Source of the DNA: Pleodorina starrii
Taxonomy: Eukaryota > Chlorophyta > Chlorophyceae > Chlamydomonadales > Volvocaceae
Assembly: GCA_030267565.1 (NCBI GenBank)
Contig: BRXU01000045.1
Span: 260,501-324,500 of the forward strand
DNA: 64,000 nucleotides
Direction of reading: 5' to 3'
Shown here: positions 44,530-56,938 of the stretch, one piece after another
Position numbering within the stretch: the first letter of the stretch is position 1
Layout: each line of letters begins with the position of its first letter
The notes under the pieces: model-generated
Databases searched by the model: none
What the model saw: only the letters and a program-made list of their open reading frames with translations
What the model was told of the DNA's origin: nothing
Program-made: the position numbers and the translations under genes

Positions 44530-47173
44530 GCTTGCTTGTTTGGTTCGTTCTTTTCACATCGCTTTGGCGCCGGGCGGCAACAAGGTTGTATAAAATAATT
44601 AAAGAGGTACCAAGGTGGTTGCCCAAGGTACAGCGGTACCTTGGTTGTCGGTTGGCTGGCTACTCGCGACTTCGTTCTGAGCCGCGGTGGTTGGTGATGG
44701 CAAACCCATGTCATTGTCCGACGCGAACGGTTTGGGATATGTTGTACACATCCCAATCTCCAATTCATGCAACCGCTCGTTTTGTGAACGCGCTTGTACT
44801 GAAAGAACAAAATAAGTATATAGAAATAAATCCCGGGCGTGGCAGGGGATGGATGAACAACCATGCATACGGGCATACATGCATGGGACGAACAACCATG
44901 CATGCATTTATTTGGACGAGAGCTCCAGCTTGCTGCCGCTTCATTCCAGCATGCCAGAACTAATATCACGAGCTATCAAGCACGTCGCGCGCGTGCATAT
45001 TTAATTTGCCAAGCAGGGAATGGAAACGGCGGCGGGCGGGGTGATCCGCTTTGAACTGAAGCGATTTGAAAATGAGCACATGTGCACATATATAAAGATA
45101 TATTTCATGTATGCGCCGCCGCAACATTTCATGCGCCGCCGCCGCAATGAAACCGGGTCATGCGCCGCCACACGCAATAATTCATGCGCCGCCGCAATGA
45201 AACCGGGTCATGCGCCGCCACACGCAATAATTAATCATGCGCCGCCGCAATGAAACCGGGTCATGCGCCGCCGCAATAATTCATGCGCCGCCGCAATGAA
45301 ACCGGGTTAGTTCCTTCTGGGACCGAACAAAGCATGGCCGGAATGACTGAATGGACGCATTAAATCAGTATAGTAAGCCGGTCTGCTGTCTACTTTCCTC
45401 TCCATCCGTTCAGTCAGCCGCCCATAGCTCTACACCGAACGACCAAAACAATCAAGGGTCTGTCCCGCCCTGCTGAGAGACGGATGTTTGGCGTGCTGAC
45501 ACGCACTCGGTGCGTGATCCTAATAAACTGCTAGCGAGGATGAACGTTAGATCTATAGATCGATGTTATCATCTGCGTGTTGGTGGTTCGGTCGACATTT
45601 CGTTTTGCGAGGACTACGTATAACCATATCCCTCATCAATTGCCAACGAATCAACGGCCATTATTACAAATGAAAGCAACCTGCTGGATGGAGGGCTGTA
45701 TTTGCATCGGACAATGGTACGTACGTACGTACCATACGTATGGACAATTGCCCCATGGCATCGTCGGGCGGGAGTAGTTTCGTTCAACGCGTTCTTTAGT
45801 AAGGGCCGGGATCCAGCGAGACTGCGTACAAGTACGGGCAGCATGGTGTACCGTACTGTTTATGCATGAATCCATGAAACAACCGATGAAGTCGATCAGC
45901 ATGGCTCGTCTTGGCAGAACTGCGAATTATCCTAATTAAGCCATCCGACTAGCTACATACCAAGCTGTCTACGTAGTGTCCCTTCGGATCCTTCGGAAGC
46001 GAGCACGGTCGGCGGGTCCCGCACAGCCGAGGGACACATACAGCAAGGTGGTGAGCCATATCGATCGGATAAAAGCTCCGTCTAGCTACTTATCCAAGTT
46101 ATCAATCATCCAGCCAAGACCCAAGACGACGCCAAACAACTCGATTGTGACGCCAACCACATATGCATGTATGCATGCCTCCCTTTATCTCTATATACAG
46201 AACAGCAACAAACACCTAGCAGCAACGACGGATAAGTGCAGATTGTCCTCAAGGTGCGTGCGTTTGGGGAAGACAAATACACCCTTAGACAACCATCCGC
46301 TGATAATGAGCGGGCTAGCTGCGTGCGTACGTGCGTGTGATCAGCCTCACTGAAAACTTGCAAGTAAAGCAAGCAGCAGCAGCCTATGATGATGATGGAG
46401 CTTCGATTTCGTTCAGCGGTGTGTGGTTGTACAGACGTACGTGTTGCCGAGCGAACACGCAGGATGGAGGTTTATTTATTTGTTGGCGCCGCATCCAACC
46501 TCGCTTGGCTTGCAGCGCCGCCGCCAGCAGCGGTAGGCAGGGTCGCCCATCCAGCAGCGCTACGTATCCACCGATCGACTACGCAACGGCCCCATCTACT
46601 CCGTCCATCGATCCAAGCAACGTAGATGGATGGGCAGCAGGTGTGGCGGCGCCAGATGTGGGACGTGCTTTATTATTTCATTCAGCGGCGGCCCTAGCAG
46701 TAGGGCTGGCAAACAGCCCTGCATGTTTGCAGCAGGCAACATGGGTGGATATCGATCGATGGGGGCGCGCTGTTGCGGGCGAACCAGGGACGGGTCAGCG
46801 ATTGATAACAGATAGATATACGGTATATCAACAACACCGGTGGATAGCTTGCAAACACGATGGTGCAACGAAATAAACACGTCCAACGCCCTTAAAGCGT
46901 GAGCGAGCGAACGTGCTAGTTCAACTTACACCATCCATTGTAAATGTAGTTATCTATCTATCTATCTAGGTCTGAGCTGGCTGGCGCGCGCGGCGGCATA
47001 CATGCGCTGTAATTGTCTTTTATAGCCGCCCAGCGAGTCTCGTCCCTCGCTCGTCCCGCACTATCTGCATGCGTGGCTACGTACCCCCGTGCTTCGTTGC
47101 CCTATCGAACCATTATTATCCCCAAACAAAGCGCACGCACGCACGCGCGTTAAGTGACGGAAATCCGTTCTAT
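44530..47173. other. Intergenic stretch between genes D and E
   Basis: No gene is supported. It contains the minisatellite at 45110-45306. Bases 46620-46740 (GGGCAGCAGGTGTGGCGG, then CGGCCCTAGCAGTAGGGCTGGCA) resemble 60825-60895, so the segment downstream of gene E is duplicated downstream of gene F. Confidence 0.4.
45110..45306. repeat. Compound minisatellite (about 47-53 bp period)
   Basis: The unit CATGCGCCGCCGCAATGAAA + CCGGGT + CATGCGCCGCCACACGCAAT + AATT is repeated about four times with a deletion in the third copy. It is itself made of two related half-units beginning CATGCGCCGCC. Confidence 0.8.
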
Positions 47174-47676
47174 CTATCTGCGGTCAAATAAACGAACAAT
47201 TAAGCCCTTCGCCGCGCCTAGCTAGGGCGTATAAGGGTCAAGAGCTTAGGGTCTTTATTAAGTTTTTACAGCTATATATTACCAACCCTGAACTTACAGG
47301 CAGGCGGGCTGGTCGGCGTAGCAGACGGAGCAGCAGACTTGCTGCAGGCTGCGACGAGGCCTGCGTGCGGGCCGATCGGAGGGGAATATTCGCGTCACAG
47401 GTAGATAAGAAGTGGTTTGACAATGCATGAGAATTTCGGAGCGAGAGCCGCCGCCGGTAGGTTCATGGCAATTATGGTATTATCGTATGGACCTCGCTAA
47501 AGAGGAAGCCGTCAATCAATCTTGTGAACTTGCGTGTCGGTCAGCACCCCGGCGTCGCCCGCAGCCATGTCGCGGGCGGCGCCGCAGATGACGGCCGCAG
47601 TCGCCAGCAGAGCCAGGACCAGGAGGGCCACAGCGAGCGGCAGCGCCGCGATGCCGCTGCTGCGTTGGGTGCGCAT
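47174..47676 (-). CDS. Peptide gene E: secreted cysteine-peptide precursor (GC donor)
   Basis: Exon 1 (47676-47534) encodes MRTQRSSGI, the hydrophobic run LPLAVALLVLALLATAAVI, then CGAARDMAAG and ends DT in phase 2. Its intron starts GCAAGT rather than GTAAGT, whereas the near-identical gene F has GTAAGT at this place. Exon 2 (47360-47298, 63 bp) encodes PRRSLQQV, CC-S-V-C-x6-C and Leu, then a GTAAGT donor in phase 2. The proposed exon 3 follows the AG at 47179-47178: one base (A) completes Leu, and TAG at 47176-47174 stops, giving 69 residues. Gene F differs by only one inserted codon and a few bases, so E and F are recent duplicates. The signal peptide is clear; processing at RR is inferred. 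Confidence 0.65.
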
Positions 47677-47879
47677 CTTTAGTTGTTTTACTGTCCGATG
47701 GCGAGAGTGAGCAGCAGCGGCAGCTAGGTCGGGAGCTAGGTCGGCGGTTGGCGTAAGTAAAGCAGGCTCTTGACACGACAAGGCGGCCCTCCCCGCAAGC
47801 AAGTAATTCGACCGCTAGCTGCGACCACTGTATGTATATATGCAGATAATGGTCCTTCCAGGATGCAAAACGACGCACG

Positions 47880-47897
47880 GGTATTTATTTATGTTTA
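47880..47897 (-). promoter_or_regulatory. TATA-like box upstream of gene E
   Basis: The minus strand reads ATAAATAAATACCC about 205 bp upstream of the ATG. Gene F keeps the same ATAAATAAATACC element. Confidence 0.4.
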
Positions 47898-49905
47898 CCG
47901 AGCGAGTAACCGACATTGCTGTGTGGGAGCACACCGGTCAGGTTGCTGCTAGCTGCTGACTGGACCGACCTTGGAGCGAGGTGCGTGGTTGGTTACAGCG
48001 AGCAGCCAGCGAGCGTTCGAAGAGCGAGGGCGGCAGCAGTTACTGGTTTCGATATATATCGAGTCGGTAGTACCGGCTGGCATATTATATAATAATAGGG
48101 TTCTTGTCCAAAACAATTGGGTCGTCGTCAATGATTTATTAATAACAATGAAGCTGCTGGAAAACAGCTAGATAGTGCGAACGCACGATTCCATCCATGG
48201 GCAATCTATCCATCCATTCAAGCATCAATGCGTGATGCCATTCATTTCCCAGCGTGGGATCCCTTTCCAATGAGGCGATTTCGCCGGTGATTTGGTTAGT
48301 GGCCTGGTCTAGATGTTCTATTGAACATGCATTAGATAGACCAGAGTCGTGTGATCGCACTATGTAGCTGTTTGGTACTCTATCGGCTGACTTCCGCTAG
48401 AGCTGCTGATGCAACAAGAAGGGCACGAAGAGTGGCCTGACGACGGACCATTTACACTGCAGAGAGCACAGAGACTCGCAAGAAAACAGCGAGCGACGCG
48501 CGCCGAGCGCGCCGCCAGGACAGGCAAGAGCCCCGCAGGGCAGTCCGAAAGCCAGCGCCGGAAGCGCACGGCACACGCAACAGGCAGCAACGAAACAGCG
48601 CGCAGCGGCGCGCAAGCGAGCGAAACGCGGCAACACGCCGCAGTCCAGACAGCACCCGAGCACAACCCGACCCCGCGCCCAAGCAGAGCGCCCAGCAAGC
48701 AAAGCCACGAGACCCCATGATTCCCAACGCGAAAGAACCGACCGGGGCAAGCGCAGCGGGGAAAAAAGGAAACAGGGGCCACAAGCCAAAAAACCCCACC
48801 GCCGCCCCGGCCGATGAAAACTTGCTGGCGGCCAGACCGGCCGGACACGCACCCCGCCCGGCGGAGGGCTGGCCCCTTGCCGCCTACGGCCCCGTGAGCG
48901 GAGGGCTGATCCCGGTCCGCGAGCACGGCCGTCTCTCCGACCGACCCCTCTCCCCCCGCAGCCTCTCCGTGCGCGCACTACGAGAACCCCATCATCACGC
49001 CAGAGCCAGCCGGCACGGCCGCCGCCGCGACGCCGCCGCCAGCACTGAGGGGGACGAGCAGTGACCACGGGTGGGGCACGAGCCAGGAAGGCTCGGGCAG
49101 AAAGGGAGGGAAAGTGGTCACTCACAGCGAAGTGAGTGCTCTCTACTGTGAAAGGCGGAATGCCTGAACAGGAGAGAAAGCGAAACATATAGCTTCAGTC
49201 AGCCGTACTATGCCGTACCAAAACTTGCTCAGTTCCTACGTTCGCTACGCTCCTTCGGAACTAAGCTATTGTTTGGTACTCTATCGGCTGACTTCCGCTA
49301 GAGCTGCTGATGCAACAAGAAGGGCAAGAAGAGTGGCCTGACGACGGACCATTTACACTGCAGACCGAAGAGAGAAAAGGAGGAGTTGGGGGTTCTCAAG
49401 AGATTTCGTCCTCCCACCTCAGTGCTGGCCCATGCGGCGCGTCAGGCCGATTGCACCGTCCACCGTCCTCCGGGTGTAGAGCGCCACCATGCCCGGGGAC
49501 AGCCACCGTCCGTGCGCCATGCGAAGCTCGGCAGGGACGCCACAGTCCGCGGCGGCGCTGTTGCCGCCGATGCGCATGGAGTGTGGCGTTATGTGCTTGT
49601 TGATGCCCGCCGCCGCGCACATCTCCACCAGGCGCGCCCGGAAGGCGCCATACGCCATGCTCCAAACGGGCTTGTCCGCAGACCCGACCACCTTTTGCAA
49701 ACGACCGCCCGCGGCGGTGTGTTGCACGGTGCGCAAGAGCGGCCCTACATCCTCCTCTGGGTGCCGCGGCTCCCGGCGGTAGCCACCCTCCTGCAACAGG
49801 CGGCCGACCAGGCCGACGGGGCAAGCCGGCCCATCCACGCGGCCCACAACCAGCCAGGCGCCCTTCCAGAGCTGGTCGGTCTTCGACCTGGGAATGAACA
49901 CCTCC

Positions 49906-50306
49906 TGTAATGAATGAGATTCTATCTTAGTCTGCCGAGTGGCAGACCTGTGCGGAAGCGTGGATCTTTATACCTTAAGCGAGTGAGATGTAAACGGAAG
50001 TATGGGCCTAGCCAGGTATTGAACCTGGACCGCAGTGTGTAAGCAATGGCACCATGCCCTAGCCCGACGAGCTTTTCTACTTCACGGCCCTCGCCAAGCC
50101 GCGTGCCGTATCGTGATACGACAGATCAAGTATCATCTGTGTTCTCTCTGAGAACTCCTCCAACTAGTGACACACCACACTAGTCTTTGGACTGTATTAA
50201 TATTTATTATCAATATGTCTGATTCTGTTACTTTGAAGGTTCACGTTGTTACGTGACCAACGGGTCGGACCCGCGCGTCGCGCTAAGTCCGGAATCCCCT
50301 CTTACA
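49906..50306 (-). repeat. gypsy-2 3' LTR (with tRNA-like segment)
   Basis: It is 401 bp. Bases 50005-50065 on the minus strand form a shortened tRNA-like sequence: acceptor-like arms GGGCTAG/CTAGGCC (6 of 7 paired) and a perfect TPsiC-type arm CCAGG-TTCAATA-CCTGG with a B-box-like GGTTCAATACC. Confidence 0.9.
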
Positions 50307-50353
50307 TTCCCCCCCCTCTGAAGCGAGCGTCCCGAGAGCTCCGTAGTACGGAT

Positions 50354-53300
50354 TTATCTTCTCTTCAGCCGTTTGGACCGTCGAAGCGGTTGGTTCGGCT
50401 GTTCTTGTTCGGGAATGTGCCGCTTTTGGGTTTGGGGTTGGGGCTGGGCAGGTGCATTCCTGCAGCTTTTGTACTCGTCCAAGAGGGTCGCATGGCGCGT
50501 TCCCTTGCGCTGCGCCTCTGGGAGTTTTGCTTCATATGCCTCCAGCTCATGTTCCACGGGTGCGGACTCGCGAAGATTCGCTTCAGGCTCCCAGCTGTTA
50601 TCCGTAGCTGGAAAGCCGTGCCATTTGACAAAGTATTCCCGCCGGTGCTTGCCGCGACCGATAGGAACGTCTTTGTGATCCACAATGGCCTCAACCGCCC
50701 AATAGTCTTCGCCGCCTAGATTGAAGGCTGGCGGTGGGGGTGTTCTGCCGTCCGACTTGTAGTGTCGCAAAAGCGAAACGTGAAACACTGGGTGTACGCG
50801 CATCTCAGGAGGCAAGTCTAGCTTCGCTGCTACCGGGGTAACCATTTTCAGAATGCGAAACGGCCCGATGTAGCGCGGCATGAGCTTGCGCGTTCCAGGG
50901 GTTTTGAACGTAATGTTCTTGGTGTGGAGCAACACTTCTTGACCCTCGGCGAACGCGACCACCTTCCGGCGGCGGTCAGCGAACGTCTTTTGTCGTTCCT
51001 GCGCAGCTTGCAGGCACGCCTTTGCCTTCGCGAGTCGTTCGCGTAAGTTGGACTCGAAAATGCGGCAGCCGGCACTTTGGTAGGCAATTGGAGATCAGCC
51101 GGGGTGCGTGGCTGTCGTCCACCATTCAGCATGAACGGAGTTGTGCCTATCGATACCTGCTTGGAGCTGTTTATGGCAAACTCAACAAGCGGTAGATGTT
51201 TGTCCCAGTCGTCTTGCAACGGGGAAATGTAGTGCCGTAGCGTCTCCTCGAGGAGACGGTTCATCCGTTCCGTCTGGCCATCGGTTTGTGGATGAAACGC
51301 CGTGCTCATGTAAAGTTGAGTACCAAGTAGGCGTGTTACTTCTGTCCAAAACTTGCTCGTAAACCGAGGATCACGGTCCGAAACAATGTTTTTGGGTAAA
51401 CCGTGTTGCTTGAAGACAGTTGACACGAACAGGTGCGCCAAGTCTTCTGCTGTGACGGATGTGTGTGTGGCAGCAAAGTGGGTCATCTTGCTGAGCCGGT
51501 CCACAAACACTACAATCGCGTCGTGCCCATCTTGCGTGGTTGGCAGCTGTGTAATCAGATCCATTGATACGCTTTCCCACACTCCCTGCGGGATCGGGAG
51601 AGGTTGCAGTAGACCCCCCGGCTTCTGATTAAGGGGTTTGTTGCGCTGGCACTTTGGGCAGGAAGCAACATACTGTTGCACGTCTGTGTGGAGACCAGGC
51701 CACCAGAACCGTTTTGCGATCGCGTCTTGGGTGCGGTGTGCACCGGGATGCCCACTGAACGGAGTGTCATGGTACTCCCTCAGGATTTGCGTGCGCAGCT
51801 GTGGGACATTGGGTACGACTATCTGGTTACCGTGGTACCAGAACCCGTCCTTTCGTTTTAACTGCAACCGTGCTGCCTTCGGTTTCTTAAACCAGGGATC
51901 TCCAGCATATCCCTCACGAATGAGTCTGCCAATGTCGCTACCCGTAAGCGCAGTGGCAAGCACCGATAGCACGGCCTCATGTACCCTGCTTAGTGGGTCT
52001 GCCACGTTTGTTCGACCCGGACGGTACTCCCACTTCATGCCACTGAAGCGCTGTAAGTACTCCATCCACCTTGCTTGTCTCCGCGACAGCAAGCCAGCTC
52101 CGCGCTGCTCATGCAAATACACCAGGGGGTTGTGATCGGTCAACAGAAGAAATTCACTTCCCTCTAGGTAACAGCGCCACTCTTGGAGTGCGTGAATTAC
52201 TCCAAGGCATTCCTGATCCGTGGTCGTGTAGTTGTATTCTGCACTAGTAAATTTCTTACTAGTGTAGGCTACGGGGTGGCCGTTCTGCATAAGTACGGCG
52301 CCCGTTCCGTTAACCGACGCGTCGGACCAGACCTCGAAAGGTTTGTCGAGCTGTGGTAGGGCGAGGACAGGTGCGTTGCTCAAGGCGAATTTGATGCCAT
52401 CAAATGCAGCTTGGCATTTGGGCGACCAGATGAAGGGCACTTTCACACTGGTTAAAGCTGTCAAGGGCGATGCCAGCCCCGAATACCCCTGTATGAAGCG
52501 TCTGAAATAGTTGGCAAGGCCTAGGAATTCGCGCAATTTGCGAACATCTTTGGGAACAGGCCAATTTTGTACTGTTGCGATTTTAGAATCGTCGACTTTC
52601 AGACCTTCGCGGCTCACAATGTGGCCGAGGAATTTCAACTGTGGCTTGTTGAATTCACATTTGGACAGCTTTGCCTTGAACTGGTGCTCTCTGAGCAGTT
52701 GAAGCACGGTACGAAGGTGCTGTACATGCTCTTCCGGTGTTTTGCTGAACACCAGGATGTCGTCTAAGTATACCAGCACGAATTTGCCGATATGCTTAGC
52801 AAATATGCCATTCATCACTGACTGAAATGTTGCAGGCGCGTTGGTCAGTCCAAAGCAAAGCACCCTGAATTGGTATTGACCCATTCCCGGAGCGATAAAG
52901 CCAGTCTTCTCGACGTCTTTATCAGTAATTCGGATCTGATAATAGCCTTGCTGGAGGTCAAGCGAGGAAAACACTCGCGCACCTTGTAGCGTATCGAAAA
53001 TTTCAGTGATGTTAGGCATGGGATACCGCCGTTTCACCGTGAGCTTATTTAACGCCCGGAAGTCAAGGCACAAACGGAGCTCGCCGTTTGGTTTCTGGAC
53101 GAATAGGATTGGCGCCCCAAAGGGAGAATTGGAGGGCTCAATGAAACCTTTCGCCAGAAGATCTGTGACCTGTTTTCGTACCTCTTGCATTTCATTTGGT
53201 GAAAGCCTGTACATACGCTTGGCTGGCGGTTCCGCGTTCGGCACGAGAGGAATTGTGTGACCAATACCGCGGTCTGGCGGCAGTCCTTGGAGCTCTTCGA

Positions 53301-54594
53301 AAACGTCCTTGTATTCATCAATTAGCGCCTGTATATCCTGGTCCGGTGCCAGGTCGTCGGGAGCACTGCCCGGTGTGCTCTGGACTGCTGCGGCGAGCGT
53401 AGCATCGCCGTTGGACGTCGGCTCCTTGCGCACTATCATGAGATAACTGCGCGCTCCTCGTGCAATACTCTTGGCTGCTTGTTTTGCCGAGAGTATGTTG
53501 GTAGCTGATTCTGACAGCTGAGGTAATGCCACATTAAGCCACGGGTCTCCAAAGTCGGAGCCTTCCGCCCCGTGCTGGGCATACTGCGGGGTGAGGGTGA
53601 GGTTTGCGCCGTTGTGCGAAATTGTGAGGGTGTCCTTGCTGTAGTCGAGCTTGGCTTGCCTAAGCTTGAGCCAGTCTGTGCTCAGAATAATTTGCACCCC
53701 TGGGACGCCCTCTTTCAGCACGAGCAGAGTAATCCGCTCCGTGTGTTTTCCAATTCGCAAGCGCAGTCTGACTTCTCCGAGAAGTCTGGTCGTTTCGCCT
53801 GACGCAACCCGTACGGAGGATATGCGTGACGAACGAACCCTGAGGACTAGCTGTTTAACGGTCGTTTGATCGACGAAGCCGTGCGCTAACCCGTTGCAAC
53901 AAGCACCGCTGTCGACGAGAATATTTACGGGTTTTGCTTCCGCGTATCCGTCGAAAGTCATTGTGTAAGAGCTTCCTGGTCGCAGTACGTTGAGCTTCGC
54001 TGATTCGGTTGGTGGATCCCACCAGAGTTGAATCGGCCATAAGCTTTCTGGCAATTCCTTTCGCACTCCCTCTGCGTCAGGAACCGAAAGCAACTTTGAG
54101 CCCGGAGCGTAGGTTTTATAAAGCCTATATCCCGCTGCTCGAAAAAATTGCTCAACATGCGGCCATTGAGGCGCGACAAACATCGCTGCCGTACTGCTCG
54201 GTGCTTTTGCTTTGCACTTGGTGTAATGCTGCTGCCATTCCCGGATTTGAGTATAGGGAGGGTGAGCCCAAACGATTTCCCCCGAGACATCTTGGTCGAA
54301 GAAGGAACGTTCAGGACAGGCAAAGCGGTTACACAAGCTATTACTGCCGTCATTGTTCGCCGCGGCATCGTATGTGAACTTCTTCTCCAGTTCACCCTCA
54401 ATCCGTCGAAATTCATCCAACGAAAACATACGATCCGAAAATTCGCCTTGCGGCGGTGGCGGAAGCAAATCACTCGTGTCGGCTACAGCTTGCACGGTCT
54501 GTGGCACCCCATCCTCAGAGGTTTCACGCGCCAACACCGCCGCAAGCTTAGGTTCGTCTGAACCCGCCGCTCTCCCTTCACGCTTGCCGGACCC
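50354..54594 (-). pseudogene. pol: gypsy-2 pol with HPPY-containing N-terminal module
   Basis: The frame is open immediately after the gag TGA. Order: a region with DGSNSLCNRF, VWAHPPY (about 54255) and HYTKCKA resembling adenine-methyltransferase-fold modules; aspartic protease (VDSGACCNG, about 53910); reverse transcriptase with YLDDILVFS (about 52760); RNase H (WSDASVNGTGAVL, about 52310); integrase zinc region (H-x4-H...CPKCQRN, 51640-51760) and catalytic core (MDLITQL; SDRDPRF; TDGQTERMNR). Near 51058-51062 a base is missing in a T run, shifting the frame, so the last part (from about 51050 to the stop at 50354) with GPFRILK and the chromodomain (EYFVKWHGFPATDNSWEP) lies in another frame. 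Otherwise complete; one base separates it from an intact polyprotein, or the read has an error. Confidence 0.9.
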
Positions 54595-56907
54595 TCACTC
54601 CTGCATCTGGGATGGGTCCTGCCGACTCTGGCCTCGGCCTCCCCGGCCACCACCGCGCCCGCCCCCGTTGCCGAACCGGCCGCCACCGCGGCCTCCCTTC
54701 CGCTCGTTGTGGTTAAACCGCGGCGGCTTGCCCGCGATTTGAAGAACGCGGTCGCATTCGCCGCTCGCCTTATGGGCCTTGATGTCATCTCTCAAGAGCC
54801 CACAGTCGCGGCAGTTAATTGGCGGCCGCTTTTGCTGGCGGTCCTGTTTTTTGGACAGTTTGTTACGGGGGGTGGAAACAAAATTTAAGTTCGCGGATTT
54901 CAAGTTAGCAACTCGCATCCGGATTTCCTGTCCCAGGGCGAACTCAATTAAGTCATCCAGGCGTTTCCAGTCGCGACCGGCTGCGTCGGTAGCGCACCAT
55001 TTGCGCATCGACGGAGGAAGGCCGTGCACGTACCAAGTGACCATTTCTACTTGCGTCATGCTACGCGCATCTCGAATAATATCGCGGAAACGCTGCGTGT
55101 ACTCTTGCACGCGTTCGCTAGATTTCATGTTATGCTCCCCGGCAAACAAACGGTCGCGCACTTCTTGCTCGGTATGACGGCGCACATCCCCATATTGCAA
55201 AAGGAATGCAGCTCGCAATGCAGGCAAAGTGAGGACCTCATTTTTGTCGGTGTACGACTTTAGTAATGCCTGGCCCCACTCCTGCGCTTTTCCCGTCAAC
55301 CAGAAAACGAAGTGCTGAGTCGGTGCCAGCCCGCTAGTTTCCATGTATTGAACGAGGGAATCAAACCATGTCTGTGTGCACGAGATGTGCGTGTCGGTTT
55401 TCCCGTGGAACTTAACAGGGACAGGCAATTTTCGACCCGAGCCCACCTCACTGTGGGTGCCGTTCATGTTGCCGGAAGCCTGGGCGCGCCCCGCCACCTG
55501 GGCGTAGTTGGGCGGCAACGGCAGCTGCGCCGCCGGAGCTGCGGCGTGGCCCGCGGCCGGCTGCTGCTCCAGTGGCTGCTGCTGCAACCTGGGCTCGAAG
55601 AACACCGCCGGCGGCATGTCCGGGTTCGCCGCCGCGGCCGCCTGCAGGTAAGAGACGGCCGGCCGCGGAGCGCCGTTACTGGGCCCTGGGCCGCTCTGTG
55701 CGCTCTGGTGCGCCTGCTTCCGGTTGTCCAGGGCCCGGAACGTCTCCTTGCGTGCCCAGGTAACGAACTCGTCGTCCGGCTTGCCGTGGATGCCGGACTA
55801 CCGGAGTCCCTCCACCACCGATTCCCAGATCAACCTGAACGCGTCGCTGAACGTCGTGTCGTACAGCAGGTCGGCCATCCGCCAAATGTCGCGGACGGCG
55901 AGGGGACGGATCTCCCTGATCTGGGCGGCGTACAGGCCGCGGGTGGTGGGGTACCGCGGCTGCTCGGGCGCGGAGCCCTCCCCGGGGGAGCCCGCAGCCG
56001 CCTGCTGCTGCACGCCGCCCGCCTGAGCCGCGGCGCCGTTGCTGGGCGCTGCGTTCTGGGGCGGCTGCTGCACGTTGTTGCCGGCCGGCTGCTGTCCGTC
56101 GGGAAGCTGCTCCCCGCGGTCGCTCCCGCCCTGGCGGCGAGCTGGGCTCGCCGCCCGGCGGCGAGCCTCCTCCTGGCCCGGCCCCGCGTTCCATGCCTGC
56201 TGGTCCTTCAGCAGCGCGTCGAACTCGCGCTCCGCCTGCCGCTGCGCCCGCTTGGCCAGCTTCGAAGCCTTGCGCCGCTCCTTCTGGGAGCGCTTGGCCT
56301 TGCCGTCCTGCGACGAGGACGAGCTGCTGGCGGTCTCAGCGGAGTCCGACACGATGGACGAGGCTGATGCCGAGGTAGTTGGAGCCGATTTGTCCGCCTT
56401 GCGCTTGCAGCGCTGGCGGGCTTCGGCGTCCTTGCGCCGCTTCTCCTTCAGCTTCTTGATCTCCCTGGCATTGTTGTCCTGCTGCACGAGGAGCTTCTTC
56501 ACCATCGCCATGAGCTCAGCGACGGTGTGGGTCTCCTGACCCTCAGCGGCCTGGTTATCGGCCAGGCCGAGCTCCTTAACAGCGTTGGCCAACTCGGAGG
56601 CCTCCTGTGGGTCGTCCGAAAGAATATTGCCATCATCAGAGAAGCGAATATGTTTCTTAGGAACGGCTTTGGCCCGCCTAGCGGGACTATGCTTGTGATC
56701 GTCGGCGATCACGCGACTGGACTTGACCCTCGCTCGGGTCTTAGCGTAAAGCGAACCAATGGTTTGCTTTTTGATCTGCTTTTTGCCCTTCTTCTTTTTG
56801 ATGGGCCTCACCGGAGCGGGGTTGAGGTCGGCGACCTCAGCCGACTCATCGGCGGCGGCGCGCGGCGCGGCCGCGAGCTCGCCCGTCTCCTTGGAGTGAG
56901 AAGACAT
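54595..56907 (-). pseudogene. gag: gypsy-2 gag with one internal TAG
   Basis: The ATG at 56907 (MSSHSKETGELAAAPRAA) opens a Lys-rich N-terminal region and a coiled-coil-like basic stretch (REIKKLKEKRRKDAEARQR). A TAG at 55800-55798 interrupts, but the same frame runs on without another stop through the capsid core (VPVKFHGKTDTHI; FWLTGKAQEWGQALLKSY; RVQEYTQRFRDI) to a Cys/His cluster (CRDCGLLRDDIKAHKASGEC), an RGG-rich tail and TGA at 54597-54595. The Cys/His spacing (CX2CX9HX5C) is not a canonical knuckle. Length about 770 residues including the TAG position. The TAG may be a point mutation. Confidence 0.85.
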
Positions 56908-56938
56908 CGCAAAGGTAACCTGGATACGAGGATACCAC

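Noticed and set aside
50005..50065. A genuine tRNA gene
   Set aside because: Only 61 nt long, no proper anticodon stem that I can draw, and present in both LTRs of a retrotransposon.
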